Source: CAZBEL01 sp964628055
GTDB lineage: Bacteria > Fidelibacterota > Marinisomatia > Marinisomatales > TCS56
DNA length: 39,579 bases
Direction: 5' to 3'
Assembly (NCBI GenBank): GCA_964628055.1
Contig: CAZVNL010000022.1
Location: 1-39,579, forward strand
Part shown: piece after piece, positions 33,122-39,579 of the stretch
How the letters are laid out: every line of letters starts with the position of its first letter
Numbering within the stretch: the stretch's first letter is position 1
Position numbers and translations under genes: made by a program
Notes under the pieces: model-generated
What the model was told of the DNA's origin: nothing
What the model saw: the letters and a program-made list of their open reading frames with translations, nothing else
Databases searched by the model: none

Positions 33122-34252
33122 ATGGCCCATGCCTATACCCCCGGATTAAAGGTCTTACATGAAACCAAGGTTTTAAAAGAACGCCGCTTACCCTTGAAAG
33201 GGGAGGTGTTGGTGAGCGCAGGCGCCGCCGTCGAACCCGAAACCATCGTCGCAAAAACCGACCTCCCCGGGAATGTGCAAATGGTCAACGTGGCCAACCA
33301 ACTCAACGCCGACCCTTCCGATGTGTCGGAGCTAATGTTGGTCAAAGAAGGGGGGAAGGTCTCTAAGGGAGCGGTGTTAGCCGAATCACCCGGGATCTTC
33401 GGTTTATTTAAGTCCAAGGTAATTTCACCGACGGACGGTACCGTAGAGTCCATCTCGGCGATTACTGGGCAGGTTGTCTTACGGGAGCATCCCCTACCGG
33501 TTGAGATCGATGGTTATATTAAGGGAACCGTGAAGGAGATCATCCCCGAGGAAGGGGTAATTGTTGAAACCACAGCTGCTTTCATTCAGGGCATATTTGG
33601 CATCGGCGGTGAAAATCGGGGCTCGTTAAAAATGGTGGTAGCCAGCCGGGACGAGGAAATAACCTCTGAAAAGATTACGCCGGACTTGGCCGGTAAAATC
33701 ATCGTGGGGGGCTCCTTCATTAGTTTGGAGGCCTATGAAAAGGCTATCGAAACGAGGGTCAACGGTATTGTTGTGGGGGGCTTTAACTACCACGAATTAA
33801 AAAATCTTTTAGGGTACACCTTGGGGGTGGCCATTACTGGTTCAGAGGACCTGGCCACGACCTTGATCGTCACGGAGGGCTATGGCCAGATTCACATGGG
33901 TCAACGGACTTTTAGCTTACTCCAAAAACACGAAGGAAAGGCCGCCTCCATTAATGGCGCCACCCAGATCCGCGCGGGAGTCATTCGTCCGGAAATCGTC
34001 ATTCCTCTTCCGCCGGAGGAAGTTACGGGGACCCCGAAAGCCATTCATTCTTCTGAAGGAATTCAGAAGGGCAGTTTGGTGCGCATTATCCGGGCGCCTT
34101 ACTTTGGTCGTCTGGGAACGGTGGTGTCGTTACCCTCCAAATTGCAGAAGATGGAATCGGAGACCATGGTGCGGGTGGCGGAAGTTGAAATTGAAGGGGA
34201 GCGCATGTTAATTCCCCGGGCCAATTTGGAGATGGTGGAAACCGACCTGTAG
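33122..34252 (+). CDS. Barrel-sandwich/KOW-type protein of the GlmL-like cluster
   Basis: 376 residues, with no signal or membrane segment. GTAGGAG lies before the ATG. The N-terminal half has alternating short beta-strands with Gly turns ('GEVLVSAGAAVEPETIVAKT', 'SKVISPTDGTVESISAITGQ') that look like a lipoyl-like barrel-sandwich hybrid. The middle part (about 150-290) is alpha/beta ('KIIVGGSFISLEAYEKAIET', 'VNGIVVGGFNYHELKNLLG'). The C-terminus has a KOW-like motif ('EGIQKGSLVRIIRAPYFGRL'). It may be a cytoplasmic adaptor between the ATPase and the membrane proteins. No known full-length family is recognised. Confidence 0.65.
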   Translation: MAHAYTPGLKVLHETKVLKERRLPLKGEVLVSAGAAVEPETIVAKTDLPGNVQMVNVANQLNADPSDVSELMLVKEGGKVSKGAVLAESPGIFGLFKSKVISPTDGTVESISAITGQVVLREHPLPVEIDGYIKGTVKEIIPEEGVIVETTAAFIQGIFGIGGENRGSLKMVVASRDEEITSEKITPDLAGKIIVGGSFISLEAYEKAIETRVNGIVVGGFNYHELKNLLGYTLGVAITGSEDLATTLIVTEGYGQIHMGQRTFSLLQKHEGKAASINGATQIRAGVIRPEIVIPLPPEEVTGTPKAIHSSEGIQKGSLVRIIRAPYFGRLGTVVSLPSKLQKMESETMVRVAEVEIEGERMLIPRANLEMVETDL

Positions 34253-34263
34253 TTACGGATAGA

Positions 34264-34575
34264 GTGGAACAGACCCTTCCCAGTACCCTCTCCGAACAAG
34301 ACTATCAGTTTATTCGACGCCTAGCCAAACGCATTCAGCGGACCGGTTTAATAACCCCGGCAGTTTTTTTTCTGGAAATGGTAAAACCATTAGCGCTAAT
34401 TGGAAGTCATGTTTTAATTTTCTTTGGTCCTCTACTTACCGCATTCATCAATGCCGAGGGTTATTACCGGGCCATAGAAATATTTGAAGAACCACAACAC
34501 ATTGAATTACTCCTCACCGAGATCGAAGCCCTGGAACAAGAATCACAGAAAACACAAAAGGGGGTTCCCGAGTGA
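34264..34575 (+). CDS. Small single-helix membrane protein
   Basis: 103 residues starting at GTG 34264. One hydrophobic segment ('PLALIGSHVLIFFGPLLTAF', about 42-61) is flanked by charged helices; the C-terminus is Glu/Gln-rich. There is no recognised family. It lies 12 bp after the KOW-type gene and overlaps the next gene by 4 bp (GTGA), so it is translated as part of the cluster. A subunit or assembly factor is inferred. The start is uncertain, as no Shine-Dalgarno is obvious. Confidence 0.6.
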   Translation: MEQTLPSTLSEQDYQFIRRLAKRIQRTGLITPAVFFLEMVKPLALIGSHVLIFFGPLLTAFINAEGYYRAIEIFEEPQHIELLLTEIEALEQESQKTQKGVPE

Positions 34576-35435
34576 AAAATAAACAATTCTGGATCATCGT
34601 TGCCGTCCTTTTAGTCCTCTTTTTAATTTATTGGTTTGCCGATCACCCGTATTTCAACACCGACCGAATTGTCATGTTCTTTGCTATTTTAGTTACCGCT
34701 GGTACCATTATCTACTACATTAAAAAGGCTGAAAGGGGCGAGGAGATTTTTCTGCGCACTATTCCCGGTCTAAAGGCGGTGGAAGAAGCTGTGGGCCGGT
34801 CTACAGAAATGGGTAAACCCATCCTCTACGTCCCGGGCATTATGGACATGGACCAGGTGGAGACTGTAGCCGGGGTGATTATTTTGGGACACGTCGCTCG
34901 CATGACTGCCCGTTACGAAACGACGCTGAATGTCCCCGTTTCCCGCTCCATTGTGATGAAAGCGGGTCGCGAATCCGTCCGGGAATCCTATATTATTGAG
35001 GGCCGTCCCGATCTGTTTAATGAGGATATCGTCCATTATCTCACCGACGACCAGTTTGCCTATGCGGCGGGAGTGAACGGGATCATGTTGCGGGAGAAAC
35101 CGGCTGCTTGTTTTTACCAGGGCAAGTTCTACGCCGAGTCCCTTATTTTAGCCGAAACGGGGAACTCCATCGGGGCCATCCAGATCGCCGGAACGGCTTC
35201 CCCCGCCCAAATCCCCTTCTTCGTAACCGCCTGTGACTATACGCTCATCGGAGAAGAATTCTTTGCTGCCAGCGCCTACCTGTCTAAAAAACCGGAGTTG
35301 GTGGGCGCCGTAAAAGGTATGGATGTCCTCAAAACGTTCATCCTAACCGCCGTGGCCTTATCCCTGGCTTTACGGGCGTTCTTTGATCTTGGCTGGATCT
35401 CCTTCGATATTCTTCAATTTTTTACTATCCAGTAG
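34572..35435 (+). CDS. DUF6754-type membrane protein
   Basis: 287 residues starting with GTG. Two N-terminal hydrophobic segments (about 6-25 and 33-48), a large soluble domain, then one C-terminal membrane segment (about 253-275). 'GRSTEMGKPILYVPGIMDMD' and 'AGTASPAQIPFFVTACDYTL' with 'GEEFFAASAYLSKKPELVGA' are the conserved blocks I associate with DUF6754. The soluble domain is probably cytoplasmic and nucleotide- or ligand-binding in look, but this is not proven. It lies between two membrane genes in the same tight operon. Confidence 0.75.
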   Translation: MKNKQFWIIVAVLLVLFLIYWFADHPYFNTDRIVMFFAILVTAGTIIYYIKKAERGEEIFLRTIPGLKAVEEAVGRSTEMGKPILYVPGIMDMDQVETVAGVIILGHVARMTARYETTLNVPVSRSIVMKAGRESVRESYIIEGRPDLFNEDIVHYLTDDQFAYAAGVNGIMLREKPAACFYQGKFYAESLILAETGNSIGAIQIAGTASPAQIPFFVTACDYTLIGEEFFAASAYLSKKPELVGAVKGMDVLKTFILTAVALSLALRAFFDLGWISFDILQFFTIQ

Positions 35436-35443
35436 GAGGATAC

Positions 35444-36475
35444 ATGTTCTGGAAGCGAAAAGTACCTATAGCCATCGTCGCCTTCGTGGGCACGTTAACC
35501 TTGTTTGGTTGGTTTGTAAATCAAAAAGGAATCGAATCTTTCGTCAATGACGACGCCACACAGTGGTACGATATCCTGGCCAGTTTCGCTATTTTCTTGG
35601 GGGCCTTGAATTTAATTAAGCTCCAGGCGCAAAAGATTCAGAAGCGAAAACGGGGCTGGCCGTATAGTATTTTCGCCATTGGTGGATTCATTTTCGCCTT
35701 TGTGGCTGGGTTTGTAATGCGGGGAGCTTACCATGTAGAAATCAAAACTGCTGGGACCAATATGCCCGCTGTGGCGGCCATCGTGGCCGAAGAAGCCAAC
35801 ATGGATCCGCAAAGCGCTGAAGTTGTATTAAGCCTGGCAAGCGAGGAAGAACCGCTGCAATTAGACCGCATCTATTTCACCCGGCGGAGTGCGGACCGGA
35901 TTTCCACCTCCCTTCAGCAGGAAGGGGCGAAAGCCAAAACAGTTCCCGAATTGTGGGGCTCCCATTTGATGACCCGTGGTTCGCTCTTCAACTGGATGTT
36001 CAGGTACTGGTTCACCCCCCTCTCGGCCACCATGTTCGCCTTGTTAGCATTCTTCGTTGCTTCGGCCTCATACCGGGCCTTTCGAATTCGTAATTTCGAA
36101 GCCACTTTACTCTTGGTGGCCGGCATTATCATCATGTTAGGCCGGGTTCCCATTGGTAGCTACATCTCCAGTTGGTTTGTCATGTACATCTTGATCTTGT
36201 TGTTCGGGGTGGGTATCAATACCTGGGCCAAAGACCGGCGAATAACCTTCATCTCCGTAGCGGGCGGCCTGTTGTTGGTTACGATTGCTGGGTTTATCAT
36301 GGGCTGGCCCGTTGACCGTCCGGCGATCTTCTTCTTGCCCAAACTCCAGGATTGGATTTACTACTATCCCAATGTGGCCGGCGCCAGAGCCATCATGATT
36401 GGTATCGGGTTGGGCATTATCGCCACCTCAATCCGTTATATCCTGGGTATTGAAAAATCGTACATCGGGGAGTAG
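35444..36475 (+). CDS. Multi-pass membrane protein of the DUF6754 cluster
   Basis: 343 residues, with AGGAGG 6 nt before the ATG. Three hydrophobic segments in the first 95 residues (about 8-26, 45-65, 70-92), a soluble insertion (about 95-185, with acidic and helical patches), then at least five more hydrophobic segments from 190 to the end. The C-terminal half repeats short Gly-rich helix turns ('GIIIMLGRVPIGSYISSW'). Not recognised as a known transporter. It occurs 8 bp after the DUF6754 gene. Confidence 0.65.
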   Translation: MFWKRKVPIAIVAFVGTLTLFGWFVNQKGIESFVNDDATQWYDILASFAIFLGALNLIKLQAQKIQKRKRGWPYSIFAIGGFIFAFVAGFVMRGAYHVEIKTAGTNMPAVAAIVAEEANMDPQSAEVVLSLASEEEPLQLDRIYFTRRSADRISTSLQQEGAKAKTVPELWGSHLMTRGSLFNWMFRYWFTPLSATMFALLAFFVASASYRAFRIRNFEATLLLVAGIIIMLGRVPIGSYISSWFVMYILILLFGVGINTWAKDRRITFISVAGGLLLVTIAGFIMGWPVDRPAIFFLPKLQDWIYYYPNVAGARAIMIGIGLGIIATSIRYILGIEKSYIGE

Positions 36476-36478
36476 ACC

Positions 36479-37324
36479 ATGAGCAAATTCACCGACGCAA
36501 TCATTAAATTAGGACACGTAGACCGACGTTGGATCTTTCTCATCATTGCCATCGTGGTGCTCCTACCGCTTTTCTATCCCCTGGGACTTCCCGTCCGTCC
36601 TACGGTGTCAACACAACAAGCTTACGATGCTATAAATGCTCTGCCACCAGGATCGAAAGTCCTGGTCTCCTTTGAATATGGTCCCAGTACAAAACCAGAA
36701 ATCCACCCCATGGCCATTTCCATTCTGCGGCACCTGTTTTCCAAAGGTCATAAGGTATACGTGACCTGTCTGTGGCCGGATGGTCAGTTCATGGCCGCCC
36801 AGGCGCTGCGGGAAGTAGCGGAAAAAGAATACAAGCTCACCTACGGGGAAGACTATGTACTATTGGGTTTCCGCCCCGGGAACGAAGCGGTTGTAAAGGG
36901 TATCGTAAGTGACATTCGGAAATTGTATACCATCGATTCCCACAATACCCTGGTGGAGAAGATTCCCATGATGGAAGGGATCAACAAGTTTGCCGATTTC
37001 GACTTTCTCTTTTCCTTGTCGGCAGGCTATCCAGGAACGGTGGAGTGGGTACAATATGCCGCCGATCCCACAGGAATTCCCATGTCTACGGGGGTGACCT
37101 CCATTCAGGTAAACGAGGTTATGCCCTACGTGAATAGTGGGCAGGTAAAAGGCATTTTAGCCGGGATGCCCGGAGCCGCTGAATACGAGGCCCTCATTAA
37201 ACAGCCGGGAGTAGGTACGTCGGGGATGGACGCCCAGTCCATTGCCCACTTGGTCATCGTCCTGTTCATCATTTTTGGCAACGTGGCCTACTTTTTGGAA
37301 CGCAAACGTTTGAAAAAATATTAG
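36479..37324 (+). CDS. Membrane-anchored soluble-domain protein of the cluster
   Basis: 281 residues. An N-terminal helix (about 19-36, 'IFLIIAIVVLLPLFYPLGL') and a C-terminal helix (about 253-272) bracket a globular alpha/beta domain. 'PPGSKVLVSFEYGPSTKPEI' and 'GHKVYVTCLWPDGQFMAAQA' look like Rossmann-type strand-helix pairs, and 'SLSAGYPGTVEWVQ' and 'GILAGMPGAAEYE' have Gly-rich loops. It starts 3 bp after the previous gene. No known family is recognised. Position suggests a subunit that lies largely on one side of the membrane. Confidence 0.65.
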   Translation: MSKFTDAIIKLGHVDRRWIFLIIAIVVLLPLFYPLGLPVRPTVSTQQAYDAINALPPGSKVLVSFEYGPSTKPEIHPMAISILRHLFSKGHKVYVTCLWPDGQFMAAQALREVAEKEYKLTYGEDYVLLGFRPGNEAVVKGIVSDIRKLYTIDSHNTLVEKIPMMEGINKFADFDFLFSLSAGYPGTVEWVQYAADPTGIPMSTGVTSIQVNEVMPYVNSGQVKGILAGMPGAAEYEALIKQPGVGTSGMDAQSIAHLVIVLFIIFGNVAYFLERKRLKKY

Positions 37325-37336
37325 GAGAATATCTCT

Positions 37337-38170
37337 ATGAATGGTGCTGAAATTTTAGGAGCTTGGATCGCCGTTTTCCTCACCCTGGCTATCTTTTCCT
37401 ACCTCTACAAAGATAACCCCTTTTACAAGATCGCCGAACATGTGTTCGTTGGGGTATCCGCCGGGTATTGGGCGTCCATGTACTTCTGGACACAAATTCA
37501 ACCCAACCTCTTTGGTCGACTGTGGCCTAAGATTGATCAAGGTGAAATCCAGGGGGCGTTTTTAAAGACCTGGTACGGTTTTTATAACGCCTTGGGTTAC
37601 GTGTCCTCGGCCGTTTTCCCACCCGGGGGAATCGATAAGGGACACGACATGCATTTGGTTTACATCATTCCCCTTATTTTGGGCGTCATGATGTTGTTGA
37701 GTGTTTTTTCCAGCATGAGTTGGTTCGCCCGCTGGGGCATTGCTTACGTGGTGGGCATGGCGGCAGGGTTACGCTCTTATGGTTTTTTAAACTCCAACGT
37801 CATCGGCCAAATAAAGGGTTCCACCATCCAACTTTTCGGTGATGTTTCAGCCATGAGCATATTCAACAGTATTGTCGTTTTGGTGGGTACCATTGCGGCC
37901 CTACTCTATTTCTATTTCTCCCGGGAACATACGGGTACCTTCGGGAAAATTGGACGGTTAGGGATTTACTTCTTGATGATATCGTTTGGCGCTTCGTTCG
38001 GTTTTGCCGTCATGGGGCGTATTTCACTCCTCATTGGCCGGTTCATCGATCTAATCGATTATTCTAAGGCCAACTATTATTATGCCACAATCTGGTTATT
38101 AGTCATCATGGTGGTTATCCTGGGCATTTGGTCTTTTCGAAACCCGGAGTCTGAACAAACCCCAGCATGA
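37337..38170 (+). CDS. Polytopic membrane protein of the cluster
   Basis: 277 residues with about 7 hydrophobic helices (near 7-24, 38-50, 108-125, 130-150, 175-193, 207-230, 250-270). AGGAGA precedes the ATG by 9 nt. A conserved-looking 'PFYKIAEHVFVGVSAGYWAS' follows the first helix. It is probably part of the same complex as the two preceding membrane proteins. Its stop overlaps the oligopeptide-type ABC ATPase start by 4 bp (ATGA). Confidence 0.65.
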   Translation: MNGAEILGAWIAVFLTLAIFSYLYKDNPFYKIAEHVFVGVSAGYWASMYFWTQIQPNLFGRLWPKIDQGEIQGAFLKTWYGFYNALGYVSSAVFPPGGIDKGHDMHLVYIIPLILGVMMLLSVFSSMSWFARWGIAYVVGMAAGLRSYGFLNSNVIGQIKGSTIQLFGDVSAMSIFNSIVVLVGTIAALLYFYFSREHTGTFGKIGRLGIYFLMISFGASFGFAVMGRISLLIGRFIDLIDYSKANYYYATIWLLVIMVVILGIWSFRNPESEQTPA

Positions 38171-39072
38171 CGCATGAAACGCGCCTCCTTCATCTAAAAT
38201 CAGTATCCGTTTCGTATTATTATCAAGGAGATCTGGTCCCCGTGGTGGATCAGGTCTCCTTTGCGCTTAAGAAGGGTGAAATATTAGGTATTGTGGGGGA
38301 GTCGGGATGTGGCAAGTCGCAATTGGCCTTGGCGCTTATGGGTCTTTTGCCCACTCCGGCAGTGGTTAATTTGGAACTAGAGACGGCGCCGTTAGTATAT
38401 ACCATGATTTTTCAGGAGCCCCTCACGGCGCTGAACCCGGTGATTAAGATCGGCGAGCAAGTTCGTGAGGGATTGCGTTTACCTTCGAAAGATGGCAGTA
38501 GCCGGGAACGAGTCATCGAGCTGCTGAGAGCCGTAGGCCTGCCCCATCCGGAACAAATGGTAAGCCAGTATCCCCATGAACTTTCCGGCGGGATGCGCCA
38601 ACGGGTATTAATCGCCATGGCCCTGGCCCGGGAACCGGACGTCCTCATTGCCGATGAACCCACAACAGCTTTAGATGTAACCATCCAAGCTGAAATTCTC
38701 GATTTATTACGCGACTTAAATCGCTCCCAGAACCTTTCCATGTTACTGATCACCCATGATCTGGCGTTGTTACGCGACTTTGCTCACCGGGTCCTAGTGA
38801 TGTACGCCGGAAAGATGGTTGAAATCGGGACGGTAAAGGACATCTTCGAACACCCCCAACATCCTTATACCAAAGCGCTCATGGAAGTTTCGGCTTTAAA
38901 AGAGGATGCCCGTGGTGAATTCGCCACCATTCCCGGAGCGGTCCCTGATCCCCAACATTATCCTCCCGGGTGCCGATTTAATCCGCGCTGTGCCCAAGCG
39001 CGACCCGATTGTTCCCAGACAGTGCCTCCCCTGAAGTCTCGCGGGGAACATCACTGGGCTTGCCCCTTTTAG
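38167..39072 (+). CDS. Oligopeptide/dipeptide-type ABC transporter ATP-binding protein
   Basis: 301 residues. DppD/OppD-type NBD: Walker A 'GESGCGKS' (44-51), Q-loop 'IFQEPLTALNP' (Gln83), signature 'LSGGMRQR' (138-145), Walker B 'VLIADEPT' (158-165), H-loop 'LLITHDLAL', and a C-terminal oligo-HPY region with a four-Cys set ('GCRFNPRCAQARPDC' then 'WACPF'). The stretch between Walker A and the Q-loop is about 20-25 residues shorter than in classical DppD/OppD. Permeases, the OppF-type partner and a binding protein are all absent from the window. It may serve a peptide importer encoded elsewhere, or the upstream membrane cluster. Confidence 0.88.
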   Translation: MTHETRLLHLKSVSVSYYYQGDLVPVVDQVSFALKKGEILGIVGESGCGKSQLALALMGLLPTPAVVNLELETAPLVYTMIFQEPLTALNPVIKIGEQVREGLRLPSKDGSSRERVIELLRAVGLPHPEQMVSQYPHELSGGMRQRVLIAMALAREPDVLIADEPTTALDVTIQAEILDLLRDLNRSQNLSMLLITHDLALLRDFAHRVLVMYAGKMVEIGTVKDIFEHPQHPYTKALMEVSALKEDARGEFATIPGAVPDPQHYPPGCRFNPRCAQARPDCSQTVPPLKSRGEHHWACPF

Positions 39073-39073
39073 A

Positions 39074-39087
39074 CCTTGGAAACAAGG
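39074..39087 (+). terminator. Small GNRA-loop hairpin after the last gene
   Basis: CCTTG (39074-39078) pairs with CAAGG (39083-39087) around a GAAA tetraloop directly after the ABC stop codon. The following T run is short (GTTTCG). It may be a weak terminator at the end of the long plus-strand run. Confidence 0.35.
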
Positions 39088-39554
39088 GTTTCGTACACCG
39101 CCCATACATACTTTTCCTGTCTATAAAAACTAAAAGCAAACAAAATCTCTCCACGAGAACAAGAGAACCCAGGGGTGTTAGATCGAGTTAAAATGTTTCC
39201 CTAGCACCACCCTTCAGGGCAGTTTTGTTTAAAAACGAGCGTCATTCCTAGGGCGGGACGACCGAGTAATCTACCTTTGATGATTATTGTACCTTTTCAC
39301 CAGAAACTACTACCTAAGATAAAATGAGGGTAAATTCTCAGGTACAATCTCTCCCTAATAGTGTTACCTATGTTCTGACACTAAAATGTTACCGATGTAT
39401 TGATTTCACATTCCGTCCTGTGACCTGCGACCTTGCGATCTGTAATGAGCGACTTTCAGACTTTTAGACTTCTCACCCTTCAGTTTTACCTTCAAAAATT
39501 TGGCCTCTTTTCGTAGATTTACGCTATACTATTCATTTATATTTGCAATGTGTT
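39088..39554. repeat. Gene-free stretch with dispersed repeat pieces
   Basis: No coding frame is supported. Three items stand out. TGTTACCTATGT (39362-39373) and TGTTACCGATGT (39387-39398) form an imperfect direct repeat with a 25-bp period, which resembles the repeated end sequences of some transposable elements. GACCTGCGACC (39422-39432) and GACTTTCAGAC (39451-39461) match exactly sequences in 6830-6910. Otherwise the stretch is AT-rich and featureless, apart from a possible promoter at its end. Confidence 0.45.
39500..39530 (+). promoter_or_regulatory. Putative promoter near the window end
   Basis: TATACT (39525-39530) is a good -10 element. TTGGCC (39500-39505) could be the -35, but the 19-bp spacing is long. 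It precedes a possible start codon at 39555. Low support. Confidence 0.3.
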
Positions 39555-39579
39555 ATGAGTGAACGTATTTGGCCACTGA
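39555..39579 (+). CDS. Possible start of a gene cut by the window edge
   Basis: ATG at 39555 gives 'MSERIWPL' before the window ends. There is no clear Shine-Dalgarno; only the promoter-like sequence upstream supports it. Eight codons are too few to identify a product. Confidence 0.25.

Noticed and set aside
1..39579. CRISPR array or prophage
   Set aside because: No regularly spaced direct repeats and no phage structural or integrase genes were seen.

Overview
The window reads as a chromosomal segment of an uncultured Gram-negative bacterium of the FCB superphylum, most likely Candidatus Marinimicrobia (Neomarinimicrobiota) or a close relative such as Calditrichota or KSB1. This is inferred from a secreted protein with thrombospondin-type-3 and dockerin-like repeats and a C-terminal 'YPNPFNP' sorting domain, from a TonB-dependent receptor with an N-terminal carboxypeptidase-regulatory-like domain, from a DUF6029-type outer-membrane barrel, and from a GlnRS next to GluRS. 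Base composition is near 50% GC, genes are densely packed, and both ATG and GTG starts are used, with recognisable Shine-Dalgarno sites on many genes. No complete insertion sequence, prophage or CRISPR array was seen.

Layout. 1-252: noncoding, with nested inverted repeats and a terminator. 253-5207: an alpha/beta hydrolase, a serine beta-lactamase-like hydrolase with TPRs (minus strand), and a class III aminotransferase overlapping a kinase-like DUF6206-type gene. 5336-7219: a small Lys-rich protein, then two tRNA-Ser genes (GGA and TGA) flanking a scar that holds a transposase remnant and an orphan beta-propeller fragment. 7311-10442: gltX and glnS. 10511-15973: an exported FlgO/TolB-like protein, a TlpA-like thioredoxin, a DUF6029-like barrel, and a secreted Omp28/thioredoxin-type protein whose CxxC motif has an in-frame TGA in place of the first Cys. 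A SECIS-like hairpin lies at the right distance after this TGA, so it is probably a selenoprotein. 16057-16206: tRNA-Gln (CTG) and tRNA-Arg (ACG). 16438-16893: an ankyrin lipoprotein. 16979-21282 (minus): a tight operon of OPT-family transporter, adenosine deaminase and a methionine-gamma-lyase/cystathionine-gamma-synthase-type enzyme. 21451-23847: a TPP riboswitch whose 3' strand contains the Shine-Dalgarno site of a TonB-dependent receptor, probably a thiamin (precursor) importer. 23894-24166 (minus): DUF4404-like protein. 24295-39072: a long co-directional run with polA, an ABC-2 exporter pair, a nucleoside deoxyribosyltransferase-like protein, alr, cdsA and then a seven-gene membrane cluster, ending with an oligopeptide-type ABC ATPase.

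The two most interesting items are the predicted secreted selenoprotein at 14231-15973 and the cluster at 31287-38170. That cluster has a GlmL/MutL-type ASKHA ATPase, a KOW/barrel protein and five membrane proteins including a DUF6754 member, with no glutamate mutase in view. It looks like a dedicated membrane complex of unknown function. All family names come from reading the sequence and recalling motifs; no search was run.
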